Positions 25,433 to 32,885 of a stretch of 37,337 nt of DNA are shown piece after piece. The DNA is from Acidobacteriota bacterium (GTDB lineage: Bacteria > Acidobacteriota > Terriglobia > Acidiferrales > UBA7541), in NCBI GenBank assembly GCA_003224175.1, contig QHYQ01000239.1:1-37337 (forward strand). Reading direction: 5' to 3'. How positions within the stretch are numbered: position 1 is the first letter of the stretch; each line of letters starts with the position of its first letter. Under the pieces are notes generated by a model that was not told the DNA's origin, ran no database searches, and saw only the letters and a program-made list of their open reading frames with translations. A program made the position numbers and the translations under genes.

Positions 25433-25723
25433 AAGCTTTACCGCAGGCCGCCTGGACATCGCCTATGTGGGAACGCACGGCGTTCACGAAACAGACTGGA
25501 TTAACCTCAACCAACCTCAGCTTGGCGCCGGCTTCAATACTCCGTTCACCAACGCGGAGGCGACGCTAGCGTTTTCCGATCCGGCAATTATTGCGGCTTC
25601 CCCAAATCGGACGAGCAATCAGCTTTGCGTCCTCGGCTTCACTGCCGCCTGCGGTGTGGGCACCCCGTGCTCGGGTCGGGCGGCCCGCGCCACATCCAGT
25701 TCGGTTTGAAGTTGTCCTTCTAA
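25433..25723 (+). pseudogene. C-terminal fragment of a TonB-receptor-like outer-membrane protein
   Basis: The frame SFTAGRLDIAYVGTHGVHE, then INLNQPQLGAGFN, is typical of the last barrel strands of large TonB-dependent, carboxypeptidase-regulatory-like receptors. Near 25660-25675 the frame changes, and the true end appears in another frame as GGPRHIQFGLKLSF followed by TAA, the classic barrel terminus with final Phe. The 5' part, normally several kilobases, is absent and replaced at about 25432 by the transposase remnant. A good terminator hairpin follows 28 bases after the stop, consistent with the end of a former operon. Confidence 0.7.
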
Positions 25724-25750
25724 CGGCTACAGACAAAGTTGGAAATAAAA

Positions 25751-25774
25751 AGGGGACCGCCAGCGCGGTCCCTT
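25751..25774 (+). terminator. intrinsic-type terminator hairpin
   Basis: GGGACCGC and GCGGTCCC pair perfectly around the loop CAGC, extended by a G-T and an A-T pair to ten pairs. The stem is followed by TTCCTCTT, only moderately T-rich. It stands 28 bases after the stop of the receptor fragment and before the DUF6152 gene. Confidence 0.6.
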
Positions 25775-25931
25775 CCTCTTCACGTGTTAGCTCCCATGCT
25801 TGCGAGGAATAGCATATCTAGTGACACTCGCGTGCTCGCAAAAGGCGCCGTGATTGACACATGAGAACGGCGTCCGATATTCTCTGTTTCATCATTGTTA
25901 CATCTGCGGATTTCCTGCTTGTGAGGCGTGG

Positions 25932-26318
25932 ATGAAACCCAAGTTATCTCTCTTCTTTGCATTTATCGCCGGGCTTCTGATCGCCTGCGGCCCTGTCCTC
26001 GCACATCACGGAGCCGCAGCATACTCGGACAGAGTCATCGTCTTGAAGGACGCTACAGTAACCAAATTCCAGTGGGGCAATCCGCACTCGATTGTGATGT
26101 TCGACGTAAAGGATGGCAAAGGCAACGTCACACATTGGGCTGCCGAGGCCGGAAGCCCTTCGGTGCTCGGCCTGATTGGCTGGAGCAAGACTTCTGTTCA
26201 GCCGGGTGACGTCATCAGGGTTTACCTCTATCAAGCCAGGTCCGGCAACCCCGTCGGCCGCCTTCAGAAGATCGTCCTTGCCGATGGCACAACCTTGCGG
26301 GATAGCCAGCTAGGGTGA
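25932..26318 (+). CDS. secreted DUF6152 family protein
   Basis: A 128-residue exported protein. After the signal peptide (LSLFFAFIAGLLIACGPVLA) comes HHGAAAYSD, the His-His start typical of DUF6152, then VTKFQWGNPHSIVMFDVKD, HWAAEAGSPSVLGLIGWSK, PGDVIRVYLYQARSGNPVG and LADGTTLRD, the conserved order of that family. The mature fold is probably a small beta barrel; its function is not known. LIAC in the leader could also be a lipobox, so a lipoprotein is possible. ATG at 25932 is chosen because GAGG lies five bases before it and the signal peptide then begins the protein. DUF6152 genes often lie near secreted proteins like the ones next to it here. Confidence 0.85.
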   Translation: MKPKLSLFFAFIAGLLIACGPVLAHHGAAAYSDRVIVLKDATVTKFQWGNPHSIVMFDVKDGKGNVTHWAAEAGSPSVLGLIGWSKTSVQPGDVIRVYLYQARSGNPVGRLQKIVLADGTTLRDSQLG

Positions 26319-26386
26319 GAGAAGTTCAACGCAGAACCGGGGTGGGAAAAGGGGCAGTATTGAGAATGTTCTGAGGCGCCCCCTGC

Positions 26387-27232
26387 CTACTTGCCCTCGG
26401 TGTTCTTACCGGCGGCCGGTTTGCTGATGACGTTCACATAATTTATAGCTTCCGAGGGCACGCAGATCTGCTCTTCCGATCTCTGATCGGGAACCCAAAC
26501 GAATTTACTCATCCCCAGAACGAAGGGTTTTGTATAGATCTTCGGATCGTCCACCGTCACCGTCATCTCCAGGTGGTTGTGGTCCACACGGGTATAGCGC
26601 TCCTGATAGTGGCCGTCGACACTGTGCGGGTAGCCGCGCGGATCGACCCAGCTTGAGTCGTCGCTGCCGGTGGTATCGATCACGAGCGTGGAGTCCCCCT
26701 CCCAATGGCCGACTGAGTATCCATACCACGTCGAATCCGGGCCGCCCTTCGTGCCGACGTTCTTGGGAAGTTCTCGCCCGTCCATCCAGACTTCGCGCCA
26801 TATTCTGTTGTACTGGTGCAGGACGATGATCTTGTCGGGCATCTGGGCAAAGGCGATGCCCGTGATTTCGTTAACAGCACTGCGGGGAAACCCGAACGGA
26901 TCGCACGTCTTCCAAGGATCATTGGAATCCGCCCATCCGGCTTTCCGCTCGGTCTTATTCATGCTGAACCGCTTTTCCCCCAAGGGCGTCATCGGGGGCA
27001 CTACTCCTCCGAGAGCTTCGAGAAGCCCTGTCCACACTCCGGTCACATCGCGTTTGGGAGGCGGCCCGCCGGTACCGGCATCCTTTAATCTGTCGTACAA
27101 ACTGTTGGTCCCACCGGCTAATCTGTCGTACGAACTGTTGTTCCCGCCGGCGCCGGCTTGGCCCATCACCATCGGCGCTAAAATACACGCGGCCATGAGG
27201 CCGAAGATGAGTCTGGCGATTAGATTCCGCAT
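26387..27232 (-). CDS. secreted 'LTGxW' family protein, paralogue 3
   Basis: A 281-residue exported protein of unnamed family. The signal peptide (MRNLIARLIFGLMAACILAP) is followed by two 11-residue repeats ending in YDRL, then KRDVTGVWTGLLEALGG, RTCDPFGFPR-like KTCDPFGFPRSAVNEI, MPDKIIVLHQYNRIWREVW, GYSVGHWEGDSTLVIDTTG, QERYTRVDHNHLEM and VDDPKIYTKPF. Roughly half its residues match the divergently transcribed gene at 27521, and weaker matches reach the genes at 16361 and 17259. ATG at 27232 has GGAGGAGG six bases upstream, which rules out a longer frame. Conserved Trp, Asp and His residues could form a pocket, but no known catalytic motif is seen. Confidence 0.8.
   Translation of the reverse strand: MRNLIARLIFGLMAACILAPMVMGQAGAGGNNSSYDRLAGGTNSLYDRLKDAGTGGPPPKRDVTGVWTGLLEALGGVVPPMTPLGEKRFSMNKTERKAGWADSNDPWKTCDPFGFPRSAVNEITGIAFAQMPDKIIVLHQYNRIWREVWMDGRELPKNVGTKGGPDSTWYGYSVGHWEGDSTLVIDTTGSDDSSWVDPRGYPHSVDGHYQERYTRVDHNHLEMTVTVDDPKIYTKPFVLGMSKFVWVPDQRSEEQICVPSEAINYVNVISKPAAGKNTEGK
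27087..27152. repeat. two 33-bp tandem repeats within the LTGxW paralogue 3 gene
   Basis: Units at 27087-27119 and 27120-27152 differ at only a few bases and each encode 11 residues (AGGTNSLYDRL and AGGNNSSYDRL), in frame, just after the signal peptide. Paralogue 4 has a single related NNNMYNKL unit at the same place, so the doubling arose after the two genes split. Confidence 0.7.
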
Positions 27233-27281
27233 TCGAACCTCCTCCAGCGGCGGCAGAGAATTCTCACAAAAAGTGGCAACA

Positions 27282-27287
27282 ATTATA
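27282..27287 (-). promoter_or_regulatory. possible -10 box for LTGxW paralogue 3
   Basis: On the minus strand a consensus TATAAT lies 50 bases before the ATG at 27232. No good -35 is found 16-18 bases further upstream. A GAGAATTCTC palindrome (27256-27265) lies in the putative leader. Confidence 0.35.
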
Positions 27288-27520
27288 GACCCAAAGAGAG
27301 ATGACGATTGGCCGCCCACGGACGCAATCTTTGCCTACGAATGATGGTCGTTGGCCATCGGCGTACCCGGATCCCGCCGGGCCTCCGCGTAGTTTGACCA
27401 ACGGAGGCAGTGGAGGCTATGCTACGGCAACCAGAAAGGAATTCTCATTCGCAAGCGAGCTGCCTGTTGAGAATAGCGGCAGTTCGAAACGGGCTCTAAC
27501 TCCGAGGGAGAATTGCGAAG

Positions 27521-28342
27521 ATGCGGAATCGCGTCATTGGCGCAATGGTTACTTTGGCCGCTGTGCTGGCTTTTTCCCCGCTAGCCATGGCTCAAGCACG
27601 CGCCGGTTTGAACAACAATATGTATAACAAATTGAAAGAGAGCGGTCCCGGCGGGCCGGCCCCCAAGCGCGATTTGACGGGCTCCTGGGCAGGCCCCGTA
27701 GCCGCGCCAAAGGGTGATGATCCTTCGCTGACACCCGAGGGGCAAAAGCTATTCGGCATGAATAAACCGGAGGCAAAGTTCCACGTCGCGGGCACCAATG
27801 ACGCCTTTGTGCGCACCTGTGATCCGCTGGGATTCCCCCGCAACATCATCTTCGAAATCAGAGGCCTCTCCTTCGCCACCATGCCTGACCGCGTGATCAT
27901 TCTCAACCAATACCAGCGGGCCTGGCGCGAAGTCTGGACTGACGGCCGCGAGCTTCCCAAAAATGTGGGCGGCACCGGAAAAGATGCGCCCGATCCGCGC
28001 TATTACGGATACTCGGTGGGCCACTGGGACGGAGACAATACGTTTGTGGTCGATACCACCGGCCTCGACGACAAGACCTGGCTGAATGGCGCGGGATATC
28101 CGCATACCATCGAGGCCCACGTACAGGAACGGTACACGCGCGCAGACCACAATGATTTGCAAGTCATCGTGACGGTGGATGATCCGAAACTTTATACCAA
28201 GCCTTTTGTGCTCGGGACGGCCAATTTCAGGTGGCTTCCCAGCCAGGAACTCGAGGAGCAGCTCTGCGTACCCTCAGAGATGTTGCAGTATCTGCAATTG
28301 ATAGCCGAACCGGGCGGCGGTGGTTTGCCTCCCGGCAAGTAG
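27521..28342 (+). CDS. secreted 'LTGxW' family protein, paralogue 4
   Basis: A 273-residue exported protein, divergent from and closely related to the gene at 26387. The signal peptide (MRNRVIGAMVTLAAVLAFSP, cut near MAQA) is followed by NNNMYNKLKESGPGGPAPKR, DLTGSWAGPV, RTCDPLGFPRNIIFEI, MPDRVIILNQYQRAWREVW, GYSVGHWDGDNTFVVDTTG, QERYTRADHNDLQV, VDDPKLYTKPF and EEQLCVPSEM. The near-identical order of blocks in both genes shows an inverted duplication. GGGAG stands ten bases before the ATG. The 288-bp spacer between the pair could hold shared control elements. The family function is unknown. Confidence 0.82.
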   Translation: MRNRVIGAMVTLAAVLAFSPLAMAQARAGLNNNMYNKLKESGPGGPAPKRDLTGSWAGPVAAPKGDDPSLTPEGQKLFGMNKPEAKFHVAGTNDAFVRTCDPLGFPRNIIFEIRGLSFATMPDRVIILNQYQRAWREVWTDGRELPKNVGGTGKDAPDPRYYGYSVGHWDGDNTFVVDTTGLDDKTWLNGAGYPHTIEAHVQERYTRADHNDLQVIVTVDDPKLYTKPFVLGTANFRWLPSQELEEQLCVPSEMLQYLQLIAEPGGGGLPPGK

Positions 28343-28355
28343 CGCCGCAGATCCG

Positions 28356-29324
28356 CTAAAACCCATAAAGCCGCGCGGGATTATCCACCAGAATCGTCTT
28401 CCGGACGGCCGGATCGGGCGCCCACACGGCAAGCTGATTCAGCAGGCGGCCATCGTCGATCTGCAGCAGCGGGGCGACGTCGCTTGCGGTGTGCCCAGGC
28501 AAAGCTCCGCCGGTCGGATGCGGCCAGTCGCTGCCCCAGACAATGCGCTCCGCGTTCGCCGCGATCAATGCCTTCGCGAGCGGAGCGGCTTCGGGATAGT
28601 CGGGTGGTTTGGCCGAAGCTCGGTATGAACCTGAAATTTTGACGTACGCTTTGCCGGAGCGTACCAGATCGAGCATCGTGTCGAAGCCCGCTTGCGCCGT
28701 TCCCAGCGGCGCCTGCGCTCCCCCGAAATGATCGAAAACCACCGGAACGGGTGATGCCAGAATTTCTTTGTGCAAGCTCTCGATCACCGCGAGACGCGTG
28801 TAGATCTGGATGTGCCATTTTCGGCTAGCCATGCGTGCCACGGCAGACTGTAACGCTTTCCGCGCCACGTCTGGATTCGTTTGCCCGAAATTTTCAAAAT
28901 TGAGCCGAATACCGCGCACCCCGGCGTGGTCCATCTCTTCGAGCTGCCTGTTGGAAGTCCTATCGTCGATGACGGCAATGCCCCGCGAGCGCGGCCCGAG
29001 CTGTTTCATTGCGTCCAGGGTGCAGGAATTGTCCGTGCCATACACGCTCGGATTGACGATTACCACGCGGTCCATGTATAGAGCCCGGTGCAATGCGCGC
29101 ATCTCCACAACAGACGCGGACTCGGGCGTATACGTGCGGCCCGAAAACCACGGAAATTGGCGCGGATCGCCGAATATGTGCGTGTGACAATCGCATGCGC
29201 CCGGAGGCACCGGGAAATTGACGGGAGCGGAAGGCTGCGCGGCCTTAGACAGCAATTTCGAGGGCCAAATCGCTGCTGCCCCACCGGCGATCGACCCAAG
29301 CAGGATTTTGCGGCGCGTTATCAT
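28356..29324 (-). CDS. Tat-exported amidohydrolase, 2-pyrone-4,6-dicarboxylate lactonase (LigI)-like
   Basis: A 322-residue TIM-barrel metal hydrolase (Amidohydro_2). The Tat leader is MITRRKILLGSIAGGAAAIW. The mature domain begins ACDCHTHIFGDPRQFPW, with the metal pair H47/H49, and continues with FDHFGG (H199) and WGSDWPHP (D266), the order seen in LigI and related lactonases. Such enzymes hydrolyse cyclic esters from aromatic breakdown, but export by Tat is unusual for LigI, so the substrate is likely different. ATG at 29324 has AAGGAG six bases upstream, so a longer frame to 29456 is not the start. The gene is convergent with paralogue 4 and divergent from the PEBP gene. Specificity is inference. 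Confidence 0.87.
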   Translation of the reverse strand: MITRRKILLGSIAGGAAAIWPSKLLSKAAQPSAPVNFPVPPGACDCHTHIFGDPRQFPWFSGRTYTPESASVVEMRALHRALYMDRVVIVNPSVYGTDNSCTLDAMKQLGPRSRGIAVIDDRTSNRQLEEMDHAGVRGIRLNFENFGQTNPDVARKALQSAVARMASRKWHIQIYTRLAVIESLHKEILASPVPVVFDHFGGAQAPLGTAQAGFDTMLDLVRSGKAYVKISGSYRASAKPPDYPEAAPLAKALIAANAERIVWGSDWPHPTGGALPGHTASDVAPLLQIDDGRLLNQLAVWAPDPAVRKTILVDNPARLYGF

Positions 29325-29482
29325 GCTGCGCTCCTTTGTGCCCCGAAGCGGGCTGAGAGTGAAATTAGTGGCGGCGCGGCGTAGCATATCAATTTCGACG
29401 TAACGTGTCAGGCCGAGGGGGTATCTCAATAGCCGGGGCGGGAAAGGTTCGAGCAACTTTCGAGCGGAGAGGACGGATTACG

Positions 29483-30148
29483 ATGCGGATCAAAATCTTC
29501 TTGCTACTGACAGCTCTGGCGTTTCTGCTTGCCGGCGTGGTTACTGGAATCGCCCGACAGAATCCGCCTGCTGGCGGCAATACTCCCGGCCGAGCCGGCC
29601 AACCCGGAGGCGGCGCCCAGGGCCCCGGACAAGGCGCAGGTCGCGGCCAGCAGCCGCCGCCTTTCGCCATGATGAGCAACTCCATGGCCGACGGCAGCTT
29701 TCTTGCGGTGAAATATACCTGCACCGCAGGCCCGGCAGCCGTTTCTCCCGACCTTCACTGGATGAATCCGCCGCGAGACACCGCCAGCTTCGTGCTGATC
29801 GTCCATGATATGGAGCCGCGGCCGCGCAAAGGCGTCGACGACATCTTGCACTGGATGGTGTGGAATATCGCTCCCACGGCCACCCAGCTTCCCGAAGCTG
29901 TTCCCAGCAGCGCGCAACAACTGCCCGACGGCAGTATGCAAACCGACGAGAACTCCGGACAAGGAGGGAACGTCGGGTATCGACCTCCCTGCCCTCCCGC
30001 GGGCCCCTCGCACCATTATGCTTTCGAGCTTTTCTCGATCGACCAAAAACTCGACTTGCCCGACACGGCAACCCGTGCGGATGTGATGAAAGCAATCGAC
30101 GGTCATATCCTGGCGCATGCCGCGCTCATCGTTCCTTATCACCAGTAG
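29483..30148 (+). CDS. secreted PEBP family protein (YbhB/YbcL, Raf-kinase-inhibitor-like)
   Basis: A 221-residue protein with a signal peptide or anchor (IKIFLLLTALAFLLAGVV), a Gly/Pro/Gln-rich linker (about 27-60) and a complete PEBP domain: SPDLHWMNPPRDTASFVLIV, HDMEPRP, HWMVWNIAP, GYRPPCPPAGPSHHYAFELF and a final ALIVPYH strand. Bacterial members bind small ligands, possibly phospholipid or organic anions; their roles are poorly known. The linker would hold the domain away from the membrane. ATG at 29483 has GGAGAGGA nine bases upstream, so the longer frame from 29405 is not used. Divergent from the amidohydrolase, 158 bp between starts, so the two may share a control region. Confidence 0.88.
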   Translation: MRIKIFLLLTALAFLLAGVVTGIARQNPPAGGNTPGRAGQPGGGAQGPGQGAGRGQQPPPFAMMSNSMADGSFLAVKYTCTAGPAAVSPDLHWMNPPRDTASFVLIVHDMEPRPRKGVDDILHWMVWNIAPTATQLPEAVPSSAQQLPDGSMQTDENSGQGGNVGYRPPCPPAGPSHHYAFELFSIDQKLDLPDTATRADVMKAIDGHILAHAALIVPYHQ

Positions 30149-30450
30149 TTCGCCCGCTCCCCGGCATCGAGGTGTCGGGCCGGAGCTAGAGCACCAGCAA
30201 GCTTTGGTCGGGCCGATGTAAGCGACGCCTCATTGGCAAAGGGAGGCGACCTCGCTGAATTGTGCTGTGTTGGCTAAAAACCTGCCCTTTTTCTGTCCTT
30301 CCGTACAGTTATGCAAGTCTCGTTGGAACATGTATTTATGGAATTGTAGGTAGTTGGATAGGCATTTGCCGGCCCAGCGGCACTGGCCCTTTTTCACTCC
30401 GCAGCGTCAAATCGTTGATGGAGCCCAAGGGACAAACCACAGGAGAAAGA
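30149..30450. other. 302-bp intergenic region
   Basis: No gene is supported. A short stem is possible from CGCCTC (30226-30231) and GAGGCG (30243-30248). A frame continuing upstream of the small membrane protein (to 30262) has no ribosome site and is not taken as coding. Confidence 0.45.
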
Positions 30451-30612
30451 ATGCGCAAGGGAAAGAAAGCCCTGTTGATCGCCGCCGCCATGATTTTGAC
30501 AATCGCCACCCTAGCTGTACTGAATTTCGTGCGCTCGAAGATGGAATCCAACGAGCCCTCCGCCAAGACGGCCGCTATGGGTACTGTACTTAGCAGCGTT
30601 CGCCCGGCTTAG
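30451..30612 (+). CDS. small single-span membrane protein
   Basis: A 53-residue peptide with a basic start (MRKGKK), one hydrophobic helix (ALLIAAAMILTIATLAVLNF) and a short polar tail. AGGAG lies five bases before the ATG, which with the clear helix is the only support. The helix could be a signal peptide or a membrane anchor; the tail has no motif. I do not recognise a family. It lies 181 bp before the decarboxylase-family gene and may be separate from it. Confidence 0.45.
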   Translation: MRKGKKALLIAAAMILTIATLAVLNFVRSKMESNEPSAKTAAMGTVLSSVRPA

Positions 30613-30793
30613 ACTCTCGCCTCGGTTCCCCAGCCGCACTAGGAGTAACGAATTCCCGCCCGTTCCTTTTTCCCCAAAATCTGACCATTTAGTTCCTCAT
30701 CGTCGCGCTGCTTTGAATTCCACTGCGCGGCTTATACTATCCGCGAGCGAATTGCCAGAATGACAATTTCGAGCATCACTGAGGAGAGAATCC

Positions 30794-31174
30794 TTGAACA
30801 AAAAAGCCTATGAAGAAGGAATGGCCGTGCGTCGCGAAGTTTTGGGCGCCGATTACGTCGACCGGGCCATGGCTTCCGCCGACCAGTTCACCCGCGTACT
30901 CTATGAGTTTGTCACCGAATGGTGCTGGGGAGCGATTTGGACCCGGCCTGGCCTCTCGCGAAAGACCAGAAGCCTCATAAACCTGGCCATGCTCACGGCA
31001 TTGAACCGCCCGCACGAAATCAAACTGCATGTCCGCGGCGCTCTGAATAACGGCGTCACGCGCGAGGAGATGACGGAAGTCTTTCTGCAGGCAGGCGTGT
31101 ACGCGGGTGTGCCAGCGGCCGTGGACGCCTTCCGCGCCGCCAAAGAAGTGCTCGACACGATCGACGAAAAGTGA
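30794..31174 (+). CDS. carboxymuconolactone decarboxylase family protein, PcaC-like
   Basis: A 126-residue all-helical protein matching the 4-carboxymuconolactone decarboxylase (PcaC) branch: WGAIWTRPGLSRKTRSLINLA, LTALNRPHEIKLHVRGALNNG, TREEMTEVFLQAGVYAGVPAA. There is no CxxC, so it is not the AhpD-type peroxidase branch. PcaC acts in protocatechuate breakdown. This single-domain protein has the usual length, but many relatives act on other lactones. Start is a TTG at 30794 with GGAG seven bases before it. The LigI-like hydrolase 1.5 kb away may hint at aromatic-acid catabolism, but the two are not in one operon. Confidence 0.88.
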   Translation: MNKKAYEEGMAVRREVLGADYVDRAMASADQFTRVLYEFVTEWCWGAIWTRPGLSRKTRSLINLAMLTALNRPHEIKLHVRGALNNGVTREEMTEVFLQAGVYAGVPAAVDAFRAAKEVLDTIDEK

Positions 31175-31501
31175 TCCGCATCCGTGGTGGGTTCATTTCG
31201 GACTATGCCGCCGTCCGCCCGGAATCGGCGCCGGCAACAACGGAGCTCACAACTTTCCACTTCCCCGACTCACATACGACCCCAACTCATATTGTCCTTT
31301 GATCCATTCGGAATTTCGGCCCTTCTAATTTCGCTTGTCGAGCCCTTTACGATCTGTTGACACCGGCCCGACGCGAAACTGACAACTTCGGACGAGAATT
31401 CCTTCAGATTACTGGACCGAGACGTTGCCGATTGGCGTGGATTTCGCCGCCAAGCATCATGAATCGTCCCATATGACATTCTCTGATGGAGGAAAACTAA
31501 G
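31175..31501. other. 327-bp intergenic region
   Basis: No coding sequence is supported. A TTGACA at 31357-31362 is a good -35 sequence but the expected -10 at 31380 (TGACAA) is poor. GGAGG nine bases before the ATG at 31502 belongs to the next gene. Confidence 0.45.
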
Positions 31502-32710
31502 ATGAAAGTCGCCGTGGGATTCTTGAAATCGAGCACAGTTCTTGTTGCCGCGCTGGTACTGGTTCCAGCTGCGACCTTCGCGCAACACTACAAACAGATA
31601 AATCTGGTTACAGACCTTAACTCAGGCGCCATGTTTACGAATGACAACAATCTGAAGAATCCGTGGGGTTTAACTCGCAGTGTCACTGGCCCCTGGTGGA
31701 TATCCGATAATAACGCCGGCGTTTCGACGCTATACGATGGCACCGGCGCGGCGAGATCGAGGGTTGTGAAGATTCCGGGACCGAATGGCAGCCCTGCAAA
31801 TTTCAAGTCGGCTCCTACTGGGATCGTCTTCAATGGCAGTCCTGACTTTGATCTCAGCCCGGGAGATCCGCAGACCGCGGCGGCGTTCATCTTTGCTACG
31901 GAAGATGGCACGATCTCGGCGTGGGCCAGCGGCGCTGCTGCGACTCTCGAGGTCGACCATTCGGCGATTCCAACCGCGGCTGAGGGAGCAGTGTACAAGG
32001 GAATGACGATTGGAGAATTCCAGGGAAAGGGATTTCTCTACGTCACTAATTTCCGCTCAGGGAACGTCGAAGTCTACAACACGAATTTCAGACAAGTGCA
32101 TCTTTCCGACGACCGTGGAGACGGGAGCGGTGAGGGAGAAGAGAGTTTCGAGGATGAACGTATCCCCAAGGGCTTCGCTCCCTTCAACATTCAAAACATT
32201 GGCGGCAGCCTCTTTGTGACTTATGCAAAGCAGGATCAGACCAAGCACGACGATGTGCCTGGGGCAGGACTAGGTTTCGTCGATATCTTCAGCACCTCAG
32301 GCAAGCTTCTGACCCGCTTCGAGCATGGCCTCTGGCTCAACTCTCCCTGGGCAGTGGTCTGGACTCCTCGCGATTTCGGCGAGTTTAGCAACAACATCCT
32401 CGTTGGCAATTTCGGCAGCGGACAGATTGCCGCCTACAACGGCTTCACCGGCCAATTTATGGGCTTGATGAAGGACCAGAATGGCCAGGACCTGAGCATC
32501 GAAGGTTTGTGGGGCCTCACGTTTGGTAATAGCGCCGCGGGCTGCCCGAGCACGCCGCCAATGGGTTCAAACTTGCCCAACTGTGGCGCTGCCGGCCCTT
32601 ACAACAGCCTGTTCTTTACGGCCGGCATCAACGGCGAAGCACACGGCTTATTTGGCACGCTGACGCCAGATCCGAACACCAAGGAACTGGGAGAGGGAGA
32701 CGAGCTATAA
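31502..32710 (+). CDS. secreted TIGR03118 family protein
   Basis: A 402-residue exported protein, probably a beta-propeller. After the signal peptide (cut near ATFAQ) it has YKQINLVTDLNSGAMFTNDN, LKNPWGLTRSVTGPWWISDN and NAGVSTLYDGTG, which are characteristic of TIGR03118. Later repeats include GFLYVTNFRSGNVEVYN, GFVDIFSTSGKLLTRFEHG, LNSPWAVVWTP and NNILVGNFGSGQIAAYNG, each like one propeller blade. The end has a Cys pair in AAGCPSTPPMGSNLPNCGAA that could form a disulfide. Members occur in soil bacteria and have no proven function. No PEP-CTERM anchor is visible. GGAGG lies nine bases before the ATG. It stands alone. Confidence 0.88.
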   Translation: MKVAVGFLKSSTVLVAALVLVPAATFAQHYKQINLVTDLNSGAMFTNDNNLKNPWGLTRSVTGPWWISDNNAGVSTLYDGTGAARSRVVKIPGPNGSPANFKSAPTGIVFNGSPDFDLSPGDPQTAAAFIFATEDGTISAWASGAAATLEVDHSAIPTAAEGAVYKGMTIGEFQGKGFLYVTNFRSGNVEVYNTNFRQVHLSDDRGDGSGEGEESFEDERIPKGFAPFNIQNIGGSLFVTYAKQDQTKHDDVPGAGLGFVDIFSTSGKLLTRFEHGLWLNSPWAVVWTPRDFGEFSNNILVGNFGSGQIAAYNGFTGQFMGLMKDQNGQDLSIEGLWGLTFGNSAAGCPSTPPMGSNLPNCGAAGPYNSLFFTAGINGEAHGLFGTLTPDPNTKELGEGDEL

Positions 32711-32885
32711 GACCGCCGCCAGTGTGGCAGCGGCCTCCTGAAGTTCCGGATCCATTTGTTCCTCACCTGAATGAATGCCATGAGTTGCGGGAACTCGCGG
32801 CGCCTGGCGGTTTGCGCTCGCGGAAATTCCCTGCTAACTTCCTGCTCAGCGCTCTTTTGCGCAATTGAGCAAGAGGTGAAGATCA

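Noticed and set aside
26465-26485. Resemblance to an Illumina adapter end (TGCTCTTCCGATCT)
   Set aside because: The stretch lies in frame inside LTGxW paralogue 3 and encodes EEQICVPSE-type residues that match EEQLCVPSE in paralogue 4, so it is natural coding sequence and the match is coincidence.
30262-30450. Upstream extension of the small membrane protein frame
   Set aside because: The extension has no ribosome site and odd composition, whereas AGGAG sits properly before the ATG at 30451.
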